A DNA stretch of 64,000 bases from Clostridiales bacterium (GTDB taxonomy: Bacteria > Bacillota > Clostridia > Christensenellales > CAG-138): positions 1 to 64,000 of the forward strand of contig SFIR01000006.1 of assembly GCA_004556165.1 (NCBI GenBank). Reading direction: 5' to 3'. Positions 26,936-34,341 of this stretch are shown one piece after another. Position 1 is the stretch's first letter; each line of letters begins with the position of its first letter. The notes below the pieces were generated by a model. That model did not search any database. It saw only the letters and a program-made list of their open reading frames with translations, and was not told the DNA's origin. Both the position numbers and the translations under genes were made by a program.

Positions 26936-28219
26936 TTACTCAGCTTCGTTAACGGTTACGACACCGGTTGCAGGATCAAGGACGATGGTATAGGTACCGA
27001 CATCGACCATGATGTTGTTGCCATCCTCAGCACCGAACCAGAATTCGTTTGCAACGCGGCCTGCACAGCCGTATACGCACTTGAATGCGACCTGACCGTT
27101 GGTCCAGTCAGCGGTGTCGGCTTCGGTGAAGGTAACGGTAAGAGCATAGGTGCCGTCATCCTGAGCGACCATCATGTAGTTGGTGTTCTCGGCATTGGCA
27201 TCGCCTGCCCATGCGCCGTTGCCGCAGGTGCCGACAACATAGTAGTTGGGAGCAGCCGCAACGATCTCGCCCTTGAGGGTGGGTACACCGTCAACGAGCT
27301 CGAGCTCGATGAAGAACATATAGTGCCCTTCTTCAGCAATAACGATGTTGCCGTCGGGGCTGGAGTACCAAGCATCGGTAGCGCAGTTCTTAACGCCGAA
27401 TTCTCCGCCGGCGGGAACGTCGGCTTCGCAGTACCAGATAAGATCATCGCCGTTGCGGGTCATGTCCTGGCCTGCCCAGTCATTGAAGGAAGCCCAAAGC
27501 TTCATATCGTACTGGATCTCCTGGGGAGCATCCGCCTCATGGAGATACTCATAGGAGAGGGAGCAGAGAGCAAGCTCTTCGGCATCGGTGACGAGGGTCA
27601 GACGATAGAAACCATCCTGAGTGACCTTGATGTTTGCGCCGGTATCGAATACATTGCCGCCGCCTACGAGAACAGCGTTCTCGGACTTGTCCGCAAGATG
27701 GGAAGCATCAATGCTTGCGGTGTTGTCCCATGCATAGCCTTCGCCGATGACTGCGATTTTGAATTCATCGCCGTTGTAGAGGTTGACCTCGATGGTGAAG
27801 GTGTTGAATGCATCTGCGGACTTGGTGAGGAGAAAGTCATCCTGCGGCCAGATCCTGCCCCAGGAGTTCTCGGGATAGCCGCGCAGAGAGCCTGCGAGCA
27901 TCCAGGGACGTTCATCAACCTTGTTGGACTTCCATGCTACGAATACGGAAGTATCCTCGGTGATGGCCTGAGTGAAATCAAAGGGAACGAGTAGAGCAGG
28001 GGTTGCATAGAAGCCCTGTATGTCATAGCCTTCCTTTGTCAGCTCGGGCTGCTCAATGGTCTCGCCGCTCTTGACTTCGACCTGCTTAATAGCGGTAACT
28101 CCGTCGCTCTCATAGAAGGTAACGGTTACCTTGGGCGTACCTGATTCGCATGCGCAGAACGCAGCGGCAAGCACTACTGCCATAACGAGACAGAAAATGT
28201 TCAGAAGCTTTTTGGTCAT
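26936..28219 (-). CDS. Starch-binding surface lipoprotein (SusE/SusF-like modules)
   Basis: The 427-residue lipoprotein (signal to AAAFCAC) begins with an InlB/Listeria-Bacteroides type repeat (VTFYESDGVTAIKQVEVKSG... ITEDTSVFVAWK). Three successive beta modules of 100-110 residues follow. Each has a W-rich 'weighing' pattern: GSLRGYPENSWGRIWPQDDF, MKLWASFNDWAGQDMTRNGD, and YYVVGTCGNGAWAGDANAEN. The latter resemble SusE/SusF-like starch-binding domains, known mostly from Bacteroidetes. It is the first gene behind the operator-controlled promoter and probably holds starch at the cell surface for the GH13 lipoprotein. Codon bias suggests high expression. The ribosome site is CGGAGGA. Confidence 0.82.
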   Translation of the reverse strand: MTKKLLNIFCLVMAVVLAAAFCACESGTPKVTVTFYESDGVTAIKQVEVKSGETIEQPELTKEGYDIQGFYATPALLVPFDFTQAITEDTSVFVAWKSNKVDERPWMLAGSLRGYPENSWGRIWPQDDFLLTKSADAFNTFTIEVNLYNGDEFKIAVIGEGYAWDNTASIDASHLADKSENAVLVGGGNVFDTGANIKVTQDGFYRLTLVTDAEELALCSLSYEYLHEADAPQEIQYDMKLWASFNDWAGQDMTRNGDDLIWYCEADVPAGGEFGVKNCATDAWYSSPDGNIVIAEEGHYMFFIELELVDGVPTLKGEIVAAAPNYYVVGTCGNGAWAGDANAENTNYMMVAQDDGTYALTVTFTEADTADWTNGQVAFKCVYGCAGRVANEFWFGAEDGNNIMVDVGTYTIVLDPATGVVTVNEAE

Positions 28220-28289
28220 TTTGTGTTCCTCCGAAAATGATTTGCTTTTTGGGGCAATTTGCAGCGGTCAGGCTGCCCCATATCCACTT

Positions 28290-28305
28290 AACCGCTTAAG
28301 CAGTT
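28290..28305. promoter_or_regulatory. Palindromic operator, maltodextrin locus
   Basis: AACCGCTTAAGCAGTT is a 16-bp near-perfect palindrome (one mismatched pair) with centre TT/AA. It covers the predicted transcription start, just downstream of the -10 of the minus-strand promoter. It is a plausible site for the LacI regulator encoded at 26129-26881. Most LacI-family sites have a central CG, which this lacks. Confidence 0.65.
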
Positions 28306-28307
28306 TT

Positions 28308-28336
28308 ATTATAATGTCACCTAAAAGTATTGTCAA
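28308..28336 (-). promoter_or_regulatory. Sigma-A promoter of the maltodextrin locus
   Basis: On the minus strand TTGACA (28336-28331), a 17-base spacer, then TATAAT (28313-28308): a perfect consensus. The palindrome at 28290-28305 overlaps the expected start site, so repression by blocking transcription is likely. Confidence 0.88.
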
Positions 28337-28416
28337 GCATAAAATAGCAAAAATTGCCGTAATTTTTCCAATAAAATATCAAAATCAGGCATTATCCCGC
28401 AGGGCCGAGACGGCGC

Positions 28417-28445
28417 TTGACTGCACGGCTCGTCCGTGCTATTAT
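28417..28445 (+). promoter_or_regulatory. Promoter of the DUF1887 gene
   Basis: TTGACT (28417-28422), 17 bases, TATTAT (28440-28445), with the ATG about 30 bases further on. Divergent from the maltodextrin promoter. Confidence 0.65.
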
Positions 28446-28477
28446 TATATATAAACAGGCATGTTTGAGGTGGGAAA

Positions 28478-29719
28478 ATGACTATCGTCGAGTTTTTTGA
28501 TCTTGCACCTATCGAGAATATCATTTCAAGCCTGACGATGCAGGTGGATAAGGCTGTTTTCGTCGGAGCTTCAAAGGCCATGCGCAAGCGTGGGGAGCTG
28601 TTGAGAAAATTCCTTGCGGATAAGGGCAGAGATATAGAATTTGAATATGTTATCATAAATAAATATGATCTCAGCGGCATCGTTGCCGCACTGAGCAGGA
28701 TTGTCGAGAATGAGGCGGAGCCCGTATTCGATCTCAACGGCGGAGAGGATCTGCTGCTCGTTGCAATGGGTATAGTCTATGAACGTTACAGGGATAAAAA
28801 GCATATCGAGATGCACCGCTACAACATTAAGACCGGAACCGTTACCGACTGCGACGATGACGGAAAGGTATTCCCCGAAGCTCACTATAAGCTGTCCGTT
28901 GATGACAATATCCGCCTTAACGGCGGTGCGATACGCTATGCCGCCGACGGTATGGGCGGAACCTTTGATTGGAAGATTGACGAAGAATTCAGGGCGGACG
29001 TCCTGAAGCTGTGGGAAATATGCAAGCGTGCGCCGAACGAGTGGAATAAACGTATAGGAATCATGCATGAAGCGGAATGCAGACGCTTTACTGACGCATC
29101 GCAGCTGAACATTTCAATAGACAAGGGGTATCTTGTCAGCAAGGCTTCCGGCGCGGATAAGCTTAAACAGCTCAATGCGTTTCTTGATGAGCTTGATTCC
29201 ATCGGTGCTGTAAAGGATCTCGTCCGAACCGAAAATGAAATAAGCTACCGATATAAAGACATCAGGCTCAGGAACTGCCTGAGAAAGGAAGGCACGGTAC
29301 TGGAGCTTACAACTCTTATAGCCTCATCCGAGCTAATGGACCGCAGCGGCGAAAGGCTGTACAACGATGCGATGAACGGGGTAGTCATAGATTGGGACGG
29401 CGTGCTCCATTCGCATGGTCGGGATACGTCCGATGTCGAAAACGAAATAGATGTATTTTTGATGAAAGGGCTTGTGCCAATACTCATCTCCTGCAAAAAT
29501 GGCATGACCGATACGGATGAGCTCTATAAGCTCCAGACCGTTGCAAACAGGTTCGGGGGCGGATACGCAAAAAAGGTACTTATTACGACCTACCTTCGCA
29601 AGAGCGAGAGGAGCCTTGAATCATTAAAACAGCGCGCAAAGGAAATGAAGATACGGCTTATCGAGAACGTCCATTCTATGAGCTTTGAGGAATTCAAAAA
29701 TAAACTAAAAAACCTGTGA
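28478..29719 (+). CDS. DUF1887 family protein: CARF domain plus PD-(D/E)XK-like nuclease (Card1/Can2-like)
   Basis: The 413-residue protein has an N-terminal Rossmann-like CARF region, with AVFVGASKAMRKRGELLRKF and the nucleotide-binding loop VFDLNGGEDLLLVAMG near residue 90. A winged-helix-like middle part follows. The C-terminal nuclease core reads GTVLELTTLIA, then ENEIDVFLMKGLVPILISCKNG, with D325 and S338-C339-K340. In Card1/Can2, cyclic tetra-adenylate made by type III CRISPR complexes activates a DUF1887 nuclease. No CRISPR array, Cas10 or other cas gene is in the window, so this copy is either served from elsewhere or answers another signal. It is monocistronic with its own promoter and terminator. 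Confidence 0.85.
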   Translation: MTIVEFFDLAPIENIISSLTMQVDKAVFVGASKAMRKRGELLRKFLADKGRDIEFEYVIINKYDLSGIVAALSRIVENEAEPVFDLNGGEDLLLVAMGIVYERYRDKKHIEMHRYNIKTGTVTDCDDDGKVFPEAHYKLSVDDNIRLNGGAIRYAADGMGGTFDWKIDEEFRADVLKLWEICKRAPNEWNKRIGIMHEAECRRFTDASQLNISIDKGYLVSKASGADKLKQLNAFLDELDSIGAVKDLVRTENEISYRYKDIRLRNCLRKEGTVLELTTLIASSELMDRSGERLYNDAMNGVVIDWDGVLHSHGRDTSDVENEIDVFLMKGLVPILISCKNGMTDTDELYKLQTVANRFGGGYAKKVLITTYLRKSERSLESLKQRAKEMKIRLIENVHSMSFEEFKNKLKNL

Positions 29720-29727
29720 AGGATATG

Positions 29728-29754
29728 AAAAAGCTCTTCAATCGAGAGCTTTTT
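29728..29754 (+). terminator. Terminator after the DUF1887 gene
   Basis: AAAAAGCTCT (29728-29737) pairs with AGAGCTTTTT (29745-29754). The stem itself carries the A/T tracts, so it can work on both strands. Confidence 0.8.
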
Positions 29755-30056
29755 GCCGAATAAAAATCAGGGGCATATGTATCCCGTGACGGACTTCAAG
29801 CAAGGGTATGCGGAAGCGGATAACCCTGTTTTTGTGTTACCGGCTATGCACTGCGGTAAAACAGCGTACTGAGCCTAAAAATGAAATGCATCCTCCGTTT
29901 TCTCGATTCTCACAGCGAACGATTCTTTGATGCAAGGTCATCCATGCGCCCTTTAGGAAGCGGCTTGAGCTCAATTATCATTTTGGCAGCATGGCGATTA
30001 TCCATTTAATATGCTGTCTCTTTGATGTCACGTCCATATTTATTTACCGAAATTAA
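29755..30056. other. Gene-free stretch with possible decayed reading frame
   Basis: No gene can be supported here. On the minus strand a short open stretch ends near 29918 with the residues KMIIELKPLPKGRMDDLASK, which look protein-like. A second frame just upstream reads MDVTSKRQHIKWIIAML. They could be two pieces of one frameshifted remnant, but I do not recognise a family. Confidence 0.3.
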
Positions 30057-30088
30057 AAGCAAAGCCCTCGGTTAAGGGGACTTTGCTT
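30057..30088 (-). terminator. Terminator of the leucine-rich surface protein gene
   Basis: AAGCAAAG (30057-30064) pairs with CTTTGCTT (30081-30088), with inner CCCT/AGGG pairs. On the minus strand it is followed by TTTAATTT. Confidence 0.7.
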
Positions 30089-30151
30089 ATTTAATAATTA
30101 ACTTATTGTATCTTCATATTGCGCCGATTGCAAACCGCCGCAATATCAGGC

Positions 30152-31753
30152 TCAGTGCTTTTTCCTTGCGATAATCGCGCCGCCTGCGAGGATTGCGGCA
30201 ACACCGAGTATGCTCAGGCTGACAGCGCCCGTGGGGGGAACGCCGGGATCGGAGGGATCACCGGGTTCGGGAGTATAAACGGGCTCGTCGGTAGCGCCGG
30301 GTTCAGGGGTCTCAATGGGCGCCTCGGTGGGCTCGGTTTCGTCCGCTTCGAAAACTGCGTACAGGGTGTAAGGGGTTCTTTGCTCGTAAGGAAGGCGTGC
30401 CTCGGTGGATACTTCGTTGCCGTCGGCATCCAGCCAGCAGACAAAGCGGTTGCCCTCTTCGGGAGTAGCTTCAAAGAAGTTGATTGCGCCCCATGTTTCG
30501 GGATCGACTTCAAAGCCGATTGCCACATAGCCGTTTCCTTCGGATTCAAGAGAGACGATGTATTCGCCGTCCCACTGGTTGTTGACATGCCATAAGATAT
30601 CGGTAAGCATGTTGCCGGTACAATAGAACTGCGCGAGTTCGCAGGCAGCCGATACGTCAATCTCGGTGAGATTGTTGTTCACGCACTCAACAGAGATGAG
30701 CCTTTCACAGCCTGTAAGGTCAAGCGTTTCAAGCTCGCAATCGTTTACGATAACGAACTGTATCCACGGACAGTTGGTAAAGTCAAGCTCTCTTATGGGG
30801 TTGTTGCTGCAATTAAGCTGGTAGAGGCCCGTGCATCCCGTCACATCGAGCTCGGTGATTCCGGTGTTTGTACAGTCGATCTGCAAATTGCTGTCGCAGA
30901 CGGGAAGCAATAGATATTCAAGCGGCATATCCCTGCAAGTGAGTGCGGTCATGCACTCGCAGTTGCGCGCGTCAACCTTGGTGATATTGGTGCCGGTAAT
31001 ATTTATCTCATTGATGGACCAGAGACGGGTGAAGTCGATATCGTCATCGCCGACACCGGTATTGTTGACATTGAGAATCTCAAGCTGGAGGTCAAAAGCG
31101 GAAATGTCGAGATCTTCGATGCCGGGGTTGTCGGAAACATTGAGGGTCTTTATGGATTCACAGTCCGCAAGGCCAACGATACTGTCGGAATTCAGATTGT
31201 TGCCGAAAATATCAAGCTGGTACATATTGAAACAGCAGGAAACATTGACGGACTCCAGATTGGAATATGCGATATGGACTGCGTTAAGGCCCGTACAGAA
31301 CGAGAAATCCGCGCCGGGGATGTCGCAGCTGGAAAGGAATACGCTCTGAAGGTATTCGCATTCGCTGAAATCAACATTGCCCTCGAGTCTACAGGAAAAG
31401 CCGTTGTCCAATGCAACAAAACGCATTTCACCATCGATCTCCTCCCAGTAAACGCCGTAGCTGGTGGTTCCCCATGGATACTCAACGCTGTAAAGCCACG
31501 TTGCGGGGTCCTCGGGATTATATACACCGGGATTGATAGCTTCGCCGTTCTTCACGCCGGAAGAATTGACGGTTTCCATGAATACAACGAGCTTTTGGTA
31601 ATCGTTGTCATTGTAACCTGCGGGCGTTGCGAAATCGGCGGTCGTTTCCGCAAACGCATGTTGGGGCATTAGGGAAACTGCGGACATCAGAAGCGCTGCT
31701 GCCATGACTGCAACTGTCAACAGAGCAACCAATTTCTTTTGTGGAACCTTCAT
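30152..31753 (-). CDS. Secreted leucine-rich-repeat surface protein with sorting-like C-terminus
   Basis: From the ATG at 31753 (AGGAGG site) the product has 533 residues, with a signal peptide ending around HAFAETT. The middle (about 75-330) is built of irregular leucine-rich repeats of the internalin/BspA kind (LQSVFLSSCDIPGADFSFC, ITELDVTGCTGLYQLNCSNN, LETLDLTGCERLISVECVNN), ending with a beta domain and an InlB-like 'AVFEAD' strand. A PTEAPIETPEPGATDEP linker leads to VPPTGAVSLS, a hydrophobic helix and RKKH, which looks like a sortase signal with VPPTG in place of LPXTG. It is likely a wall-anchored ligand-binding protein. No sortase gene is present nearby. Confidence 0.85.
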   Translation of the reverse strand: MKVPQKKLVALLTVAVMAAALLMSAVSLMPQHAFAETTADFATPAGYNDNDYQKLVVFMETVNSSGVKNGEAINPGVYNPEDPATWLYSVEYPWGTTSYGVYWEEIDGEMRFVALDNGFSCRLEGNVDFSECEYLQSVFLSSCDIPGADFSFCTGLNAVHIAYSNLESVNVSCCFNMYQLDIFGNNLNSDSIVGLADCESIKTLNVSDNPGIEDLDISAFDLQLEILNVNNTGVGDDDIDFTRLWSINEINITGTNITKVDARNCECMTALTCRDMPLEYLLLPVCDSNLQIDCTNTGITELDVTGCTGLYQLNCSNNPIRELDFTNCPWIQFVIVNDCELETLDLTGCERLISVECVNNNLTEIDVSAACELAQFYCTGNMLTDILWHVNNQWDGEYIVSLESEGNGYVAIGFEVDPETWGAINFFEATPEEGNRFVCWLDADGNEVSTEARLPYEQRTPYTLYAVFEADETEPTEAPIETPEPGATDEPVYTPEPGDPSDPGVPPTGAVSLSILGVAAILAGGAIIARKKH

Positions 31754-31828
31754 ATTATACCTCCTGTTATTTAATGAATTTGATATGTTTGTGCTAACCA
31801 AACATTATCAATCCATTGCTATGAACAA

Positions 31829-31857
31829 ATTATATCTTTTTCAGGGGGCTTTGTCAA
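31829..31857 (-). promoter_or_regulatory. Sigma-A promoter of the leucine-rich surface protein gene
   Basis: On the minus strand TTGACA (31857-31852), 17-base spacer, TATAAT (31834-31829): full consensus. Confidence 0.85.
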
Positions 31858-31919
31858 TGGCTTTTTTGGAAAAAATATGCTATCATACCGTTATGAATAT
31901 GTGAAGGGAGAGAAATGAT

Positions 31920-33011
31920 TTGCTGCATTATAAACCGCTTTCGCTCTATGAAGCATATTTCTTTTTGCAGAGCATGGCAAACGGTTTTTCCGTTGAGGAA
32001 TACTTTGAACGCCTCAAGCATCGTCATCCTGCCTGCCGCAGTATCTACAACGACTATGAAGGCAGCTTAAAAATGCTCTATGAGCGGCTGGGAAGCGTCT
32101 TAAATGACGATGCTGCGGAGATTATTGATAAGCTGTTCACTTCGCTTTCAAACGGCTCGAAAGCGAATCGCCTTAATGCGCCTTGCCTTTGCTCGCTGTT
32201 TGCTGATGCAATGAGTGCTTTCAGATTCACCGATTATGATGAATTCAGGGCCTATCTATACGGTTTTTCGGAAAATGTTCCGGCTCTAATAATTGAAAAC
32301 GTTTCCGGCGAAACGGTATCGGGCGAATGCGACGCTTCGATGGTTTTTGACGCGGTCACCGCTTCCGCTCTGCCGCAGAAGAGCAAAAACAACATTATCG
32401 CAGCCGCGCTCAACCCCGGAAAATTCATAGATTCGCTTATCGAACTGCTGATCCCCGTGGCAGAGGAGTATGAGCGCTGTGAGGAAATATGGTCGCCGTT
32501 CATAGAGATTTTTCGGGACGACTATCAAAAGTTTGATTCCGAAGCCGATATGATGCGAAGCAAGTTCAACTATTCTTGCGATGAGGGGAGCGAGTTTAAT
32601 TTTTTTCCATCGGTCACAGCGTTTTATCACTGCGATGTGTTCACAGGTATTCCGAAACCGGGCGAGAAAAAGCTGACGACGGCGTTGATAGGCGTGCTTT
32701 ACGATACCTTCCAGCGGCAATCCGAAAGTACCGATAACGATGAGAACGAGGTTGCACGCCTGATGAGCATTTTGGGCGAACCAAGCCGGTTCAAAATCAT
32801 TCTCCGCCTCATGAACAGCCCGGCGTATGTAGGTGAGCTTGCAAAATGCGTGAACCTTGCTCCGTGCACCGTTTCACAGCACTTGAGCGTTCTCACAGGC
32901 GCAAAGCTCGTCACTTCCGTTGACAGCGGCAGGCGTGTCTATCATTCAATAAACCACGAAAAGGTTGATAAATTCGTCGATGCAATATACTCGATGCTAA
33001 GATCAAAATAA
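31920..33011 (+). CDS. ArsR-type regulator with large N-terminal domain
   Basis: The 363-residue protein carries a winged helix at its C-terminus (about 275-360: LMSILGEPSRFKIILRLMNSPAYVG, APCTVSQHLSVLTGAKLV, SGRRVYHSIN), clearly ArsR-like, but without the CVC metal site. The first ~270 residues are mostly helical and match no domain I know. Similar long ArsR proteins occur in Firmicutes. The start is a TTG at 31920, fixed by AAGGGAG 9 bases upstream and an in-frame stop before it; the ATG at 31915 is in the wrong frame. Divergent from the surface-protein gene, whose promoter lies 60 bases away, so it may regulate it. That is inference. Confidence 0.8.
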   Translation: MLHYKPLSLYEAYFFLQSMANGFSVEEYFERLKHRHPACRSIYNDYEGSLKMLYERLGSVLNDDAAEIIDKLFTSLSNGSKANRLNAPCLCSLFADAMSAFRFTDYDEFRAYLYGFSENVPALIIENVSGETVSGECDASMVFDAVTASALPQKSKNNIIAAALNPGKFIDSLIELLIPVAEEYERCEEIWSPFIEIFRDDYQKFDSEADMMRSKFNYSCDEGSEFNFFPSVTAFYHCDVFTGIPKPGEKKLTTALIGVLYDTFQRQSESTDNDENEVARLMSILGEPSRFKIILRLMNSPAYVGELAKCVNLAPCTVSQHLSVLTGAKLVTSVDSGRRVYHSINHEKVDKFVDAIYSMLRSK

Positions 33012-33046
33012 CCGGTTTGCTATACGGACGGGAACAGCATAATAGG

Positions 33047-33073
33047 GACTGCCGGCTAAGCCGGTAGTTTCTC
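33047..33073 (+). terminator. Hairpin after the ArsR-type gene
   Basis: A CTGCCGGC/GCCGGTAG stem (one mismatch) around 33049-33067, followed by TTTCTCTTT. Plausible intrinsic terminator. Confidence 0.6.
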
Positions 33074-33140
33074 TTTGCAGCTGATTTCGCATGTATTATG
33101 ACGTTGCCTTTTTCTTATCTTGCACCGAGACCTCAAAAGC

Positions 33141-33176
33141 AAAACAGGGCCAAACATAGCTGCTTGACCCTGTTTT
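33141..33176. terminator. Bidirectional terminator, glutaminase gene end
   Basis: AAAACAGGG-C-CAA (33141-33153) pairs with TTG-A-CCCTGTTTT (33164-33176). The T tract on each strand makes it bidirectional. It lies 11 bases after the glutaminase stop on the minus strand. Confidence 0.85.
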
Positions 33177-33186
33177 TGTATTCGGA

Positions 33187-34104
33187 TTAGAAAATGCTCA
33201 GATACAGCCGTTTGCTCAGCTTTTCAAGGAGCTTGATGCCGGCAATGCTGTTGCCCTTATCGTCAAGCCCGGGGGAGTAGATACCGATGCCCATACGGGT
33301 CGGCACGACTGCCATTATGCCTCCGCCAACGCCGCTCTTTGCCGGTACGCCCACGCGCACGGCGAAATCACCGCTTCCGTCATACATTCCGCAGGTCATT
33401 AGGATTGCGTTGACATAATGGGCATATTCATGGTTGAATATGCGCTTATATGTCCCTGCGACCTTGCCGCGGTTTGAGAGCACGAACCCTATATGCGCAA
33501 GATCCTTGCTGCTGACGGAGATGGAGCATGCTTTGAAATAGAGATCCAGAACATCCTCAACCTCATCGGTTAACATGCCGTAGGTCTTGAGCATGAAGGC
33601 GAGCGCACGGTTTTTGTTGCCCGTCATCTTTTCGCTGCGGTAGACGCTTTCGTTAAGCTCAATATTCGGATTGCAGGCAAGCTCGCGCGTAAGCGAGAGA
33701 AGACGGTTGAATTTATCGTTGTAGTCATCACCCTTTATGAGATTGCACATCGCGATAGCCCCCATATTCACCATGGGGTTGATATGCTCGCTCAAAAGGG
33801 CCTGATCGGATACGTTTATAGCGTCAAAGGGCTTACCGGTGGCTTCGACGCCGACCTTGCTTCTGACGACCTCCTCGCCGTTATCCATGAGCGCGAGCAG
33901 GAGCAGTATCGGCTTTACAATGCTCTGTATAGTGAAGCATTTATTGTAGTCGCCTGCGCATGCGGAGCGGCCATCGCTGCTCAGAATGTATGCGCCGAAA
34001 TCTCCCATATCGGCGTTTGCCAGTTCGGGTATGTACGCAGCAAGCCGGCCCGAGCGCGTATACGGCCTGCATTCCTCCAAAAGCTGTTCAAGCAGTTCTT
34101 CCAT
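33187..34104 (-). CDS. glsA: Glutaminase A
   Basis: The 305-residue protein shows the beta-lactamase-like glutaminase core: FTIQSIVKP with the catalytic S-x-x-K, HINPMVNMGAIAM, and ESVYRSEKMTGNKNRALAFML with conserved Glu/Asn. It ends with GVGGGIMAVVPTRMGIGIYSPGLDDKGNS. It hydrolyses glutamine to glutamate and ammonia in the cytoplasm. Length fits the family (about 305). It is monocistronic with its own promoter and terminator, and the ribosome site is AAGGAAG. Confidence 0.95.
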   Translation of the reverse strand: MEELLEQLLEECRPYTRSGRLAAYIPELANADMGDFGAYILSSDGRSACAGDYNKCFTIQSIVKPILLLLALMDNGEEVVRSKVGVEATGKPFDAINVSDQALLSEHINPMVNMGAIAMCNLIKGDDYNDKFNRLLSLTRELACNPNIELNESVYRSEKMTGNKNRALAFMLKTYGMLTDEVEDVLDLYFKACSISVSSKDLAHIGFVLSNRGKVAGTYKRIFNHEYAHYVNAILMTCGMYDGSGDFAVRVGVPAKSGVGGGIMAVVPTRMGIGIYSPGLDDKGNSIAGIKLLEKLSKRLYLSIF

Positions 34105-34136
34105 ATTATTACTTCCTTATTCCTTTCAACCAATGT

Positions 34137-34165
34137 ATTGTAATTCAATTTATCGACTCTGTCAA
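34137..34165 (-). promoter_or_regulatory. Sigma-A promoter of glsA
   Basis: On the minus strand TTGACA (34165-34160), 17-base spacer, TACAAT (34142-34137). Confidence 0.8.
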
Positions 34166-34247
34166 CATAATTTTTTAAGCAAATACGGTTATTTTTGCTT
34201 TTATTGCCCTGCATGGGGCGCTAAAACCATAAAAGCCATAAATATAC

Positions 34248-34276
34248 TTGCCCTATCTGCAAAAAACAACTATAAT
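34248..34276 (+). promoter_or_regulatory. Promoter of buk
   Basis: TTGCCC (34248-34253), 17-base spacer, TATAAT (34271-34276), ~65 bases before the ATG. Confidence 0.65.
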
Positions 34277-34341
34277 ACCAAAGAATGGAATATGCTTTTG
34301 CATACCGATTTTTCAATGTAAGCGAAAGGAATGGTAAAACC

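Noticed and set aside
26645..27994. 449-codon open frame on the plus strand
   Set aside because: It is the antisense shadow of the starch-binding lipoprotein and lacI, lacks a start signal and any family motif.
28478..29719. Full type III CRISPR locus around the DUF1887 gene
   Set aside because: No repeat array, Cas10, csm or cmr gene is visible within the window on either side.
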